From: Candidatus Brocadia sp.
Lineage (GTDB): Bacteria; Planctomycetota; Brocadiia; Brocadiales; Brocadiaceae
Reading direction: 5' to 3'
Length of the DNA: 50,456 nucleotides
NCBI GenBank assembly: GCA_011525665.1
Contig: WYAU01000053.1
Location: forward strand, 1 to 50,456
Of this stretch, positions 17,951 through 27,991 are shown one piece after another. Positions within the stretch are counted from its first letter, which is position 1, and each line of letters starts with the position of its first letter. The translations under genes and the position numbers were made by a program. The notes beneath the pieces are model-generated. The model saw nothing but the letters and a program-made list of their open reading frames with translations. It searched no databases and had not been told where the DNA came from.

Positions 17951-19333
17951 ATGTTTAGTATTCTGGTTGTTGAAGATCAAAAAAATATGCGGGAATCTCT
18001 CGTAATAGCTTTTAAGAGGGCAGGCTATAATGTGGATAGCGTTGAAAGCGGGGAAAAGGTTGTGGAACTTCAAAAAAACCACGTCTACGATTTGGTTGTC
18101 GTGGATCTCAAGATGGAAGCGATGGATGGCCTGGAGGTGTTGTCGCGCATTAAACGTATTACTCCCTCGACAGAAGTTATTGTCATGACTGCTTTCGGCA
18201 CGATTGACAGTGCAATTCAGGCGATGAGGAACGGCGCTTACGATTATGTCACCAAGCCTTTTCAACTCTCCGATATACTTTCCGTTGTCGAACGGGCATT
18301 AGAAAAGAAACGTTTATCGGACAAGGTCAATAACCTCCAAAAAGGGGTTAAAGAAAAGTATAAATTCGAGGGTGTTATCGGCAATTCCCCTGTGATGATG
18401 AGGCTCCTGAATATTCTTGTGGAATTGACAAACAGTGAAAGCACCGTCCTGATTACCGGAGAAAGCGGCACGGGAAAAGAGTTAATCGCCCGTGCTATCC
18501 ATAACAATAGCCGCAGGAGCGATAAACCGTTTGTTGTAGTAAATTGCGGGGCGTTGCCGGAAAATTTGCAGGAGAGCGAATTGTTCGGGCACGTTATGGG
18601 GTCGTTTACCGGCGCGGTAAAAGATAAAAAAGGCATCTTCTTAGAGGCAGAGGGGGGCACCCTGTTTTTAGATGAGATTGGCGAGACGTCACTTTCGACC
18701 CAGGTCAAACTCCTTCGATTCCTCCAAAATGGAGAGATACGGAAGGTCGGTGACAATAAACCGATTTATCTTGATATCCGGATCATTGTGGCGACAAATA
18801 AAGACCTTGAAGAAGCTACAAAAAACGGATCATTTAGAAAAGATTTATTTTACCGGCTCAATGTTATCAGAATCCATTTGCCACCGCTCAGAGAAAGAAA
18901 AGAAGATATCACACTCTTAATCAGCTACTTCGTGAATCTGTACTCAATTAAGCTGAAAAAGAGACCGCCGGAGATATCCGGAGACGCAATGGCGCTACTC
19001 CTGAATTACACATGGCCGGGGAACGTACGGGAACTGGAGAATGTAATCGAGAGGGCCGTGACGCTTGCGAAGGGCAGCCACATAACCGTAGCTGACCTGG
19101 CGTTGCAGACGGTGTCACCGGCAGATACCATTAATGTTATGATTGAAATGGGGGGTATCCGGGCCGCCCTGGCACAGGAGGAAAGAAAGACAATTGTTGA
19201 ATCCCTGAGGAGATGTGCGGGAAACCGCAAACAGGCTGCAAGCAGTCTGGGGATTTCCACAACAACCCTCTGGAGAAAGATGAAGGAATACCAGATAGTA
19301 TCAAAGACAAGTTATAATACGGAAAATACCTGA
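17951..19333 (+). CDS. NtrC-family sigma-54-dependent response regulator
   Basis: Receiver, AAA+ activator and Fis-type DNA-binding domains in order. Counting from the ATG at 17951, the phospho-acceptor is Asp52 (VVVDLKM), Walker A is GESGTGKE (170-177) and the sigma-54 contact loop reads GSFTGA (217-222) in place of the usual GAFTGA. The arginine-finger region (FRKDLFYRLNV) is present, and a helix-turn-helix (NRKQAASSLGISTTTLWRK) ends the protein. An upstream in-frame ATG at 17918 overlaps the kinase gene by 17 bases and would add 11 residues before the normal receiver start MFSILVVEDQ, so I chose 17951. It is the cognate partner of the preceding kinase. Target genes are unknown; I found no clear -24/-12 promoter in the window. 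Confidence 0.93.
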   Translation: MFSILVVEDQKNMRESLVIAFKRAGYNVDSVESGEKVVELQKNHVYDLVVVDLKMEAMDGLEVLSRIKRITPSTEVIVMTAFGTIDSAIQAMRNGAYDYVTKPFQLSDILSVVERALEKKRLSDKVNNLQKGVKEKYKFEGVIGNSPVMMRLLNILVELTNSESTVLITGESGTGKELIARAIHNNSRRSDKPFVVVNCGALPENLQESELFGHVMGSFTGAVKDKKGIFLEAEGGTLFLDEIGETSLSTQVKLLRFLQNGEIRKVGDNKPIYLDIRIIVATNKDLEEATKNGSFRKDLFYRLNVIRIHLPPLRERKEDITLLISYFVNLYSIKLKKRPPEISGDAMALLLNYTWPGNVRELENVIERAVTLAKGSHITVADLALQTVSPADTINVMIEMGGIRAALAQEERKTIVESLRRCAGNRKQAASSLGISTTTLWRKMKEYQIVSKTSYNTENT

Positions 19334-19439
19334 CGCGGCGAAGGCGTAATCAAATAATCAACAACTTACAGAAAGAACAAGCATCAAGCACCAAATAACA
19401 AATAAATTTCAATTCTAAAAAGAAGTTTTTGCAGTATGA

Positions 19440-20429
<990 letters not shown>

Positions 20430-20754
20430 AGAGAGAGTTCTATACACAACTTTACCCGTCAGCCCTACCAGACTGACTATACGGCTCTCTCTGGTTGCGT
20501 AAGGTTGGGTAATATAAGTGAAACCCAACATAAACCGTTTTTATTCGTTGGGCTTCGCATCTCAGTCCAGCCAGATGACCATCCGTACTCTCCTTATGCT
20601 ATATGGTGGCTGCAGTAAAATCAATGGATTGTTTCTTCTGGTGAAACGGGTGAAACAGGACATATGAAACAATTTCCAGCATTATAGACTTGCATATTGA
20701 AGAATTAAAACGATACACACGGTCATGGATAATTGCGCAGTAATCACAGCCAGA
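20430..20754. other. intergenic region between convergent moaA and phoU with interspersed hairpins
   Basis: No gene is visible. GTTGGGT (20504-20510), ACCCAAC (20523-20529) and GTTGGG (20547-20552) form two alternative hairpins sharing the middle arm. The surrounding GGTTGCGTAAGGTTGGG text resembles a widespread dispersed bacterial repeat. An AGAGAGAG/CTCTCTCT pairing (20430s with 20480s) could terminate moaA. Confidence 0.45.
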
Positions 20755-21420
20755 TTAATACTTCGACACATTTATCTCTTCCATCTTTCCCGTGACCATA
20801 AAGACAATCCGTTCGGCGATATTGGTAACCCTGTCCGCAATGCGTTCCAGGTTGTGGGACACCCAGGTGAGATAGGTAGCCATATGGATGATCCGTGGGT
20901 TCTCCATCATCAGCACCAGGAGTTCCCGGTAAATCTGGTCATGAAGGGCGTCGACTTGATCATCCTCATTGCAGATACGCCGTGCCGTCTCCGTATCCCT
21001 ATTGATAAACGCCTTGAGACATTTATCCAGCATGGAGAGTCCTATCTCGGTCATCCTGGGGATATCTATCAGTGGTTTTACCAGTGGTTCGTTACCCATT
21101 AAGATGTTTATCTTTGCAATCCCCTCCGCATGGTCACCCATCCGTTCAAGGTCTGTTATGATGCTTAAGATAGAGGTCAACTCCCTCAAATCGACCGCCA
21201 TGGGTTGTTGCGTGGCAATAAGAGAGATACACTTTTCTTCAATATCAAACCGTTTTTTATTGATAAGGAGGTCATTCTTTACAATCTCCCGGGATGTATT
21301 AATGTCCCTTTTTTGTAACGCCTCCACAGAGTTTCTTATGGCGTTTGTCACCATCTCCCCCATAAGGAGCACTTCATCCTCGAGACTTTTTAATGCCTTG
21401 TGATAGGCCTCACGTGTCAT
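20755..21420 (-). CDS. phoU: phosphate-specific transport regulator PhoU
   Basis: A 221-residue all-helical cytoplasmic protein made of two related three-helix bundles, each with a family metal-binding motif: DLERMGDHAEGIA in the first and HNLERIADRVTNIAE in the second. PhoU dampens the Pst transporter and the PhoR kinase when phosphate is sufficient. GAGGAG before the ATG supports the start. It is the last gene of the porin-pstS-pstC-pstA-pstB-phoU run, 137 bases after pstB. No phoR/phoB pair is adjacent; the kinase/regulator at 14-19 kb is of NtrC type and is not an obvious PhoRB. Confidence 0.95.
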   Translation of the reverse strand: MTREAYHKALKSLEDEVLLMGEMVTNAIRNSVEALQKRDINTSREIVKNDLLINKKRFDIEEKCISLIATQQPMAVDLRELTSILSIITDLERMGDHAEGIAKINILMGNEPLVKPLIDIPRMTEIGLSMLDKCLKAFINRDTETARRICNEDDQVDALHDQIYRELLVLMMENPRIIHMATYLTWVSHNLERIADRVTNIAERIVFMVTGKMEEINVSKY

Positions 21421-21557
21421 GGTTTCTCCTCATTTTTATTTTAAAACCAGGACAGAGATCTTCACAGATATACACGGATACCTGCATATCCGTTCTGATT
21501 TTATATTTTGATACTCTGTGTTCATCCGTGTCCAACAGGAAACTTCCTGCAGCACAT

Positions 21558-22337
21558 TTACCCAAACCTGCCCGTGATGTAGTCTTCCGTCTGTTTTTCC
21601 CGGGGGTTCGTGAATATCTCGGTAGTTACGTTAAACTCGACAAGCTCCCCCAGCATAAAGAAACCGGTGAAGTCCGATATCCTGGCTGCCTGTTGCATAT
21701 TATGCGTGACAATGATCACGGTATAATCCCTTTTTAATTCCACGAGCATATCCTCTATCTTGGCTGTGGCGATGGGATCGAGGGCGGAACACGGTTCGTC
21801 GAGGAGTATAATCTCGGGTTCCATGGCTATTGCCCTGGCAATGCAAATTCGCTGTTGCTGGCCTCCGGAAAGGTCAAGGGCATTGGTATGGAGCCTGTCT
21901 TTTACTTCTTCCCAGAGGGCAGCCTTCTTCAGCGCCTTTTCACAAATCTCGTCCAGGACGCCTTTTTTGCCGATACCAACGATACGGGGGCCGTATATTA
22001 CATTTTCATAAATAGTTTTCGGGAAGGGATTGGGCTTCTGAAAAACCATACCCACCCTTCGTCTGAGTTCAGTGACATCAATTGCGGGATCGTAAATATC
22101 CTTGCCGTCTATTCTGATACTCCCTTCGATAGTTACGCTTTCTATGAGATCGTTCAGACGGTTCAAACACCTGATCAGTGTGGACTTCCCACACCCGGAA
22201 GGACCGATAAAAGAGGTTATCTTTTTCCGTGAAACATCCAGGTTTATTCCCTTCAGCGCCTTCATTTTTCCATAATAAAGGGCAAGGTCTATGATATTGA
22301 CTATCGGTTCAGGAACTTTTATTTTTTTATTTTCCAT
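21558..22337 (-). CDS. pstB: phosphate ABC transporter ATP-binding protein PstB
   Basis: ATPase subunit of the high-affinity phosphate importer. Walker [10 protein letters not shown] lies at 45-53, the ABC signature LSGGQQQR near 155-162 and Walker [14 protein letters not shown] near 174-186; the switch His is in IVTHNMQQA. PstB-specific features include the long [15 protein letters not shown] segment and [17 protein letters not shown]. At 259 residues it has the typical length. It is 48 bases downstream of pstA and is preceded by ACAGGT. It should energise the PstA/PstC pair encoded just upstream. Confidence 0.97.
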   Translation of the reverse strand: MENKKIKVPEPIVNIIDLALYYGKMKALKGINLDVSRKKITSFIGPSGCGKSTLIRCLNRLNDLIESVTIEGSIRIDGKDIYDPAIDVTELRRRVGMVFQKPNPFPKTIYENVIYGPRIVGIGKKGVLDEICEKALKKAALWEEVKDRLHTNALDLSGGQQQRICIARAIAMEPEIILLDEPCSALDPIATAKIEDMLVELKRDYTVIIVTHNMQQAARISDFTGFFMLGELVEFNVTTEIFTNPREKQTEDYITGRFG

Positions 22338-22385
22338 ACCTGTTCACCAGGGAACTGCATAGTTACTCACGATAGTGCCATTTTT

Positions 22386-23984
22386 TTACATCGATCCGGT
22401 ACTGTACCATTTTTTCAATTTATTTCTCGCCACGATAGCCGTAAGGTTCAGCACGAGCACCGTGAAGAGCAAAACAAGGGTTGTGGTATAAACCATGGGA
22501 ATGGCAGCTTCCACGTTGGGTGATTGAAAGCCGACATCGTAAATATGAAATCCCAGGTGCATAAATTTTCTCTCCAGATGGATATAGGGAAAGTGCCCGT
22601 CAATCGGCAGGGAGGGAGCCAGCTTCACGACGCCGGTAATCATCAGGGGCGCAACCTCTCCGGCAGCCCGTGCCATAGCCAGGATGGTGCCCGTAAGTAT
22701 GCCGGGGGTAGCCTGGGGGATCACCACTTTCAAGAGCGTTTCAATCTTTGTGGCACCGAGCGCATAAGAACCCTCCCGCAGGGACATGGGAACGGCCGAG
22801 AGACCCTCTTCCGTTGCCACAACAACCACGGGCACCGTCAGGAGCGCCAGGGTAAGCGACGCCCATAAAATCCCCCCTGTTCCATACGTAGGCGTTGGCA
22901 GCGACTCAGGAAAAAATAATTTGTCTATGCCTCCGCCGATAAAATAGATGAAAAATCCGAGGCCAAAGACACCAAAGACGATTGACGGCACCCCCGCCAG
23001 GTTACTCACCGATATCCTGACAAGCCTGGCGATAAAATTATCGCTGGCATATTCTTTGAGGTATACTGCCGTCAGTACACCGAGCGGGACAACGGCAATG
23101 CTCATGATCAGCACCATCATAACCGTCCCAAATATAGCGGGAAACACGCCACCTTCCGTATTTGCCTCCCGCGGTTCACCCCAGATAAACTCCCAGAATT
23201 TTGCTGAATAAAAGCCCATTTTGGCAAAAACTCCCATCTCGTTTGGCGCTGAGACACGGATGATCTGAAAAACGGGCAAAATCTTTTCCCTGCCGTCCGC
23301 AAGGAGCACAACAACCTCTTTCTCCCTTGCCTTTGCATAAAGCCCGGCAAGGGTGTTTTCTCTTTCCCGGTAGATTGTTTCCAGACGCTCCATGCCGGCC
23401 GTTACGGCGGCCACTTTTTTCTGAATTTTTTCGGTCGGCTGCAGGCATGCAAGACGCTTCAATTCAAGGCGGGATTTTTCCATCCGGTAATTTATATCGC
23501 CAATTTCTTTTTTCTCAACGTACCGTATCTTTTTGTAAAGGGCCCGGCTCTCTTTGAGCAATGGCGCCAGGCCATTGAATCTCAGGGGTTTAACACCGTC
23601 ATCCTGTCTTAAACCGTGCAAAAAGCCATACATATTGCCCCATTCCCGTCTTTCAAAAGCCAACGCATGCGGGGGGTAGTCCCGGGATACAACATCTGCG
23701 TCGTCTATCCACCTGAAATCCATTCCGTAGACATCCCTGTTACCAACCTTTAATTTTGTCCGGGAAGCGTCTTTTTGATGGGGAATGGACTCCTTCTTTG
23801 CAACTTCTCCCATAACTACCTCACCGTCCCGAAGGGTAAACTGAACGATCGTGCGGGGCCAGAAGATGCCGAATCCATTGACCATAATCAGCACAATTAA
23901 ACCACATATCATCAGGAGACAGACTGTCAGCGTTCCCGCGGTCAGCCATATATAAGGATTTCCGGTTCTAAAAAGTTTTTTCAT
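22386..23984 (-). CDS. pstA: phosphate ABC transporter permease PstA, enlarged
   Basis: Inner-membrane permease subunit of the Pst phosphate importer. The conserved permease part (about 285-532) has the EAA-type loop PMSLREGSYALGATKIETLLKVVIPQ (split across about 398-423) and ends with VARNKLKKWY. It is 532 residues, against about 295 for E. coli PstA. The excess is an N-terminal membrane helix (about 14-36) plus some 230 periplasmic residues, including a Lys/Glu-rich coiled-coil segment (about 150-215). Enlarged PstA/PstC pairs also occur in Pseudomonas, so this is a known variant. Its start overlaps the pstC stop by four bases (ATGA), indicating translational coupling. Confidence 0.92.
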   Translation of the reverse strand: MKKLFRTGNPYIWLTAGTLTVCLLMICGLIVLIMVNGFGIFWPRTIVQFTLRDGEVVMGEVAKKESIPHQKDASRTKLKVGNRDVYGMDFRWIDDADVVSRDYPPHALAFERREWGNMYGFLHGLRQDDGVKPLRFNGLAPLLKESRALYKKIRYVEKKEIGDINYRMEKSRLELKRLACLQPTEKIQKKVAAVTAGMERLETIYRERENTLAGLYAKAREKEVVVLLADGREKILPVFQIIRVSAPNEMGVFAKMGFYSAKFWEFIWGEPREANTEGGVFPAIFGTVMMVLIMSIAVVPLGVLTAVYLKEYASDNFIARLVRISVSNLAGVPSIVFGVFGLGFFIYFIGGGIDKLFFPESLPTPTYGTGGILWASLTLALLTVPVVVVATEEGLSAVPMSLREGSYALGATKIETLLKVVIPQATPGILTGTILAMARAAGEVAPLMITGVVKLAPSLPIDGHFPYIHLERKFMHLGFHIYDVGFQSPNVEAAIPMVYTTTLVLLFTVLVLNLTAIVARNKLKKWYSTGSM

Positions 23985-26512
23985 AGCTTGCTGTACCTGA
24001 GCCTCATCCTTTGTCTTACCATTTCCGCCACGGTATTAACAACGAAGGTTGTCACAAAAAGGAGCAACGCTGCGAAAAACAGCACACGATAGAGCGTTCC
24101 TCCCAAAGGCGCCTCCGGTATCTCAACCGCTATATTTGCCGAAAGCGCCCGGAAACCATTGAATAAATTCCAGTCCATAATGGGGGTGTTGCCGGTGGCC
24201 ATAAGCACGATCATCGTTTCGCCCACCGCCCGACCGAATCCGATCATGATGGCTGAAAAAATTCCCGGACTTGCAGTGGGTAAAACCACCCTGACAGCCG
24301 TCTGCCAGGGGGTAGCTCCGAGCGCAAGCGACGCAGACCTCAGGCTGTTGGGGACATTGCTCATGGCATCTTCCGATATGGTAAAGATAATGGGTATTAC
24401 GGCAAATCCCATGGCAACACCCACGACAACTGCGTTTCTCTGGTCATACTGCAACCCGAGGATATTTGAAATCCACTCCCGGTAATCGCCTCCCATAAAG
24501 AAGGATTCAAAGGCGCCGCCGAACCGGACAGACACATATACCGCCCCGATAAGAAAAGGTATTAAAACAAGTGCCTCTGTTCCATACCGGTACAAGCCCT
24601 TTCCGAATACCGGCAGGATCTTCCAGATAACAAGGGCTATGACAATGGAAAGGGTAATGAAAAACGGCATGATGATGATTGCAGGAAATATTCTCTCCAT
24701 TAAGGGCGCAAGCCAGAGTCCGGCGAGAAAACCAAGAATGACGCTGGGAAGCGCCGCCATGATTTCAATAACAGGCTTTATGATTTTCAGGGAATTGTGG
24801 AGAAACTGGGATGTATAGAGTGCGGCAAAGATGCCAATAGGCACGGCAATAATTAAAGCATAGAGTGTACCTTTAATCGTCCCGAAGATCAACGGCACGA
24901 GGCTCAGCTTCGGTTCAAAATCATCCGTCCCGCCGGTGGACTGCCAGATAAATTCCGGCTCTTCGTATCCCTCGTACCACACCGGCCCAAACAGGGTTTT
25001 TAAGGTCGTTTCCGGGTGCGGATTTGAAATGGTCCATTGAAAGAGGCGGTTACCCGCATCGGCCACCAGAATACCGTTGGCCTTTGGCGAAAAAGCAACC
25101 GATGCCGGGACAGATTTTATCCCGATGTTTAAAAGCGTCTGTTCGGAGGTTGCGTGATTGAGGTGGATCATTCCATCCGCTGCCGCTGTAACAAAACCCT
25201 TATCCCTCATGGATGGAACAATTGCGGTAACCGGAGCGCCATGCGATGCAAGGGTATGCACCTTCTTCAGCGCCCAGCCCGAGGGCGATACCTCATCCCT
25301 TACCTGCATCCATACCCTCACTCCGCCGCCGGCATCGCCAATGACAAGCGAAACGTCACCCAGCAAAAAACCTAATGCTGTAATTGCTTTTTCGGACGCC
25401 CTTACCCTTTCTGCAAGAAGGGGATTGTTTCTGTCCCTCACATTTATGTGGAAGACCTCACCCGAAGATGTTCCCACGTAAAGATTTTCCAGAAAAAGAT
25501 CAAGCGCCAGGGCGGTTATTTCCCGTGTGTTTTCCTCTGCCGCTTCTGTCAAAGGCATCGGGTTGTGGGATACAAGCTGTATGTCATGCCGTGGATTTCC
25601 TCCCTTTTGCGGGGGGATGTTCTTATCCCCGGATGATTTCAAAAAGGCTCTGTCGCGGCGATGCTGCATGACGATATCGGTAATGTCCTTTTTGAAATCT
25701 TTTCTTTCTCCCTCGCCAAAAAGCGACCGCTCTGTCTCAGAGGATATGAGCATCAGCCTTTCATCTTCCGTGAGGACCGCTGTAACCGTTACCCCTTCGT
25801 CTCTCCGGGAAACAACACACCGGATACCATCCCCCTCAGCGGGAACCTGTACCGTTTCCATCTCCGCTATCTCCGGCTGTATAAGCCTTTTCTCTTGATC
25901 AAACGATTCAGAAAAATCAACGGATACCGTTACAAGCCTGCCGTCATTCGTTCCGAAAACAAGCCGATTGTTGTCTTTACTAACCGACGTTATATAACGA
26001 CCCTGTGAATCTGTTTTTCGGGAAAAAGTTTTCCCGTCCCCTTTATCCTTCCCGTGAGAAGAGGGGTCAATTTGATTACGGCCTGCTCTGTCTTCCCCGT
26101 GCGCCGAGTGGACAATTCCCGCATGACCGGCCGCGTTTCCTTCCTGCAAAGAGGAAGAATGGGGGGATAAATTCATTGCATCCCCCCGGCGTGTGAGAGA
26201 AGAAGCGCGAAGACCCGCAATGCGATGTTTTTTCACGATCTCTCCGTTTGAAAGGGAGATAAACTCTATAACGCCATCGCTGTAAACGGCATAGGCGACC
26301 TCCTGGTGGTTATCTACTCCTATGGAAACCACCTTACCCTCTAAAGTATAGGTATTTTCGTCCGTTACCCTGGCGCCCTGTAAGAGCGGATAAACCTCCA
26401 GAAAAATAAAGAAAAACAAGGCAAGGATAACAAAAACAGTAGCCGCGCCACCGAGTGTGATTACCCAGTGGGCGGCCTTATCGGTAAACTTTCTTCTTTT
26501 TTGACTTTTCAT
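23981..26512 (-). CDS. pstC: phosphate ABC transporter permease PstC with a large propeller-like periplasmic domain
   Basis: Inner-membrane permease partner of PstA. After one transmembrane helix (about 18-40) comes about 460 residues of periplasmic sequence with repeated WD40-like strands (ITALALD...LYVGTSSGEVFHI, ITALGFL...VIGDAGGGVRVW, VTAIVPS...VTAAADGMIHL), so probably a beta-propeller. The permease (about 535-843) carries the EAA loop SLRSASLALGATPWQTA. At 843 residues it exceeds both E. coli PstC (319) and the enlarged Pseudomonas type (about 680, from memory). At least three low-complexity inserts in the propeller (about residues 108-122, 148-160 and 298-308) are translated palindromic repeats. 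The gene starts 4 bases after pstS ends. The extra domain may sense or tether a periplasmic partner. Confidence 0.9.
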   Translation of the reverse strand: MKSQKRRKFTDKAAHWVITLGGAATVFVILALFFFIFLEVYPLLQGARVTDENTYTLEGKVVSIGVDNHQEVAYAVYSDGVIEFISLSNGEIVKKHRIAGLRASSLTRRGDAMNLSPHSSSLQEGNAAGHAGIVHSAHGEDRAGRNQIDPSSHGKDKGDGKTFSRKTDSQGRYITSVSKDNNRLVFGTNDGRLVTVSVDFSESFDQEKRLIQPEIAEMETVQVPAEGDGIRCVVSRRDEGVTVTAVLTEDERLMLISSETERSLFGEGERKDFKKDITDIVMQHRRDRAFLKSSGDKNIPPQKGGNPRHDIQLVSHNPMPLTEAAEENTREITALALDLFLENLYVGTSSGEVFHINVRDRNNPLLAERVRASEKAITALGFLLGDVSLVIGDAGGGVRVWMQVRDEVSPSGWALKKVHTLASHGAPVTAIVPSMRDKGFVTAAADGMIHLNHATSEQTLLNIGIKSVPASVAFSPKANGILVADAGNRLFQWTISNPHPETTLKTLFGPVWYEGYEEPEFIWQSTGGTDDFEPKLSLVPLIFGTIKGTLYALIIAVPIGIFAALYTSQFLHNSLKIIKPVIEIMAALPSVILGFLAGLWLAPLMERIFPAIIIMPFFITLSIVIALVIWKILPVFGKGLYRYGTEALVLIPFLIGAVYVSVRFGGAFESFFMGGDYREWISNILGLQYDQRNAVVVGVAMGFAVIPIIFTISEDAMSNVPNSLRSASLALGATPWQTAVRVVLPTASPGIFSAIMIGFGRAVGETMIVLMATGNTPIMDWNLFNGFRALSANIAVEIPEAPLGGTLYRVLFFAALLLFVTTFVVNTVAEMVRQRMRLRYSKL
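25595..25619. repeat. palindromic repeat inside pstC (first)
   Basis: ATCCCCCCGCAAAAGGGAGG-type palindrome on the coding strand, translated as NIPPQKGGN. It resembles the C-rich interspersed repeats found between genes in this window and appears as a polar insert in the PstC periplasmic domain. Confidence 0.5.
26037..26067. repeat. palindromic repeat inside pstC (second)
   Basis: CCCC...GGGG arms enclosing CTTCTCACGGGAAGGATAAA on the coding strand, translated as DPSSHGKDKGDGK. It is in frame and adds a hydrophilic loop between propeller strands. Confidence 0.45.
26161..26187. repeat. palindromic repeat inside pstC (third)
   Basis: GGGGGGAT and ATCCCCCC-like arms flank a 13-bp spacer, translated on the minus strand as RRGDAMNLSPHSS. 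It is in frame, in the same low-complexity part of PstC as the other two copies. Confidence 0.5.
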
Positions 26513-26515
26513 GCA

Positions 26516-27487
26516 CTATTCTATCTTCTTCAGTTCCCCTTCGACAGCAGACGCAGGCAGTGGTATATATCCATCTTTTATCACCACTTCCTGACCCTCT
26601 CTGCTCAGAACAAATTTCACAAACTCTCTTACCAGAGGATCGAGCGGCTGCCCCGGCTTCTTATTGATATAGACGTAAAGGAACCGCGCCAGCGGATAGG
26701 AACCACTCATTACATTCTCCATTTCCACCTCCTGGTACGGCGCTCCTTCCTTAAAGGAAAGGGGGATGGCACGCACACCGGAGGTTTTATACCCGATTCC
26801 ACTGTATCCCATGGCATACCGGTCTTCTGTCACTCCCTGAACCACCGATGCAGAGCCAGGCTGCTCTTTCACTTCGTTCCTATAGTCTCCTTTAAAAAGC
26901 GCATGCTCTTTGAAAAACCCATAGGTGCCGGAAGCTGAATTACGACCATAGAGGCTTATGGGCCTTTTTGCCCATTCCCCCGTTAAACCGAGCTGTCCAA
27001 AGGTCTTGATTTCTTCCTTATACCCTCCCTTGCGGGTCTTGGAAAAGACAGCATCCACCTGCGGCAGGCTTAGACCCTTTATTGGATTGTCCTTATTTAC
27101 ATACACCGCAAGGGCATCGAGGGCTGTCTTTATTTCCGTAGGCTTGTATCCGTACTTCTTCTCGAAGGCATCAATTTCCGTCGGTTTCATCGCCCTGCTC
27201 ATGGGGCCGATCTGTGCCGTCCCGGAGATCAGGGCAGGTGGAGCGGTAGTGGAACCCTTTCCCTCTATCTGAACCTTCACATTCGGATACACCTTGTTAA
27301 ACCCCTCAGCCCAATAAGTCATAAGGTTATTCATCGTGTCAGAACCGATGCTGTTCAGGTTTCCGGAAACCCCGCCCACTTTGGCATACGACTTGATATT
27401 CCGATCGACTTGAACAGTTTCAGCCCCTATAGACGCGCCAGCCAGAGCTATAGGAAAAACTGACATCAAAAGCCATAACGTTTTCAT
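26516..27487 (-). CDS. pstS: periplasmic phosphate-binding protein PstS
   Basis: A 323-residue solute-binding protein for the Pst importer. An N-terminal signal peptide (about 1-22, ending near GAS/GAE) is followed by the phosphate-binding fold. Visible ligand motifs are GSDTMNNL (about 48-55), the PMSRAMK segment and GRNSASGTYGFF near 185-196, which provides the Ser/Gly contacts of the anion pocket. No lipobox Cys is present, so it is probably soluble. AAGGAGG before the ATG supports the start. It is followed by pstC with 3 bases between. A small secreted protein and a porin gene lie upstream on the same strand. Confidence 0.95.
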   Translation of the reverse strand: MKTLWLLMSVFPIALAGASIGAETVQVDRNIKSYAKVGGVSGNLNSIGSDTMNNLMTYWAEGFNKVYPNVKVQIEGKGSTTAPPALISGTAQIGPMSRAMKPTEIDAFEKKYGYKPTEIKTALDALAVYVNKDNPIKGLSLPQVDAVFSKTRKGGYKEEIKTFGQLGLTGEWAKRPISLYGRNSASGTYGFFKEHALFKGDYRNEVKEQPGSASVVQGVTEDRYAMGYSGIGYKTSGVRAIPLSFKEGAPYQEVEMENVMSGSYPLARFLYVYINKKPGQPLDPLVREFVKFVLSREGQEVVIKDGYIPLPASAVEGELKKIE

Positions 27488-27539
27488 CGTATATCTTCCT
27501 CCTTAAAATTAGGGTTTGTGGACACTATCTTAATCAAAT

Positions 27540-27869
27540 TTATTTCAGAAGTCGATTCATTTTTTCAGAATGACATTTATCATATTCTTTCACGGCCTCA
27601 TCGGAATCAAAGACAACCGTTTTGCCATCGGGACCGTGTCCTATCTTTATGATACCTTTACCAATCTCTCCCAATTTCTCAAACGCTGTCTTCCCCTCCA
27701 CGGAAGAAAAGACGTACAGTCTTCCGTCCCTTTCAACCTCCTGATATGCGCTAGCCGCTGACGACCCGGCGTCAGCAGACACTACCACGTGAAAGGCAGC
27801 AGAAAAGGACATGGAGGCCACGACCGTTACAAAAAGTGAACACAAAAACATCCCGTTACATTTTTCCAT
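27540..27869 (-). CDS. small secreted protein of unknown function in the pst operon
   Basis: I do not recognise a family. The 109-residue product has an N-terminal signal-type hydrophobic stretch (about 8-32), then a compact domain with YQEVERDGRLYVFSSVEGK, LGEIGKGIIKIGHGPDG and VFDSDEAVKEY. The GRLYVFSS...F pattern is reminiscent of small YHS/NosL-like modules, but the metal-ligand residues are not evident. It lies between the porin and pstS on the same strand, with 52 bases to pstS, and so probably belongs to the phosphate operon. A role in delivering phosphate or stabilising the binding protein or porin is a guess from position only. Confidence 0.7.
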   Translation of the reverse strand: MEKCNGMFLCSLFVTVVASMSFSAAFHVVVSADAGSSAASAYQEVERDGRLYVFSSVEGKTAFEKLGEIGKGIIKIGHGPDGKTVVFDSDEAVKEYDKCHSEKMNRLLK

Positions 27870-27991
27870 ACTCTTTCTTACCTCCTTTGATTAGGTATTC
27901 GGCCACTTACACGCACCCCTTTTTGCTACAAAATTCAGGCCACCCCCCCGATGGGGAAAATTACTGGGGGTTGAGTGTGAAATTCTCCCCA

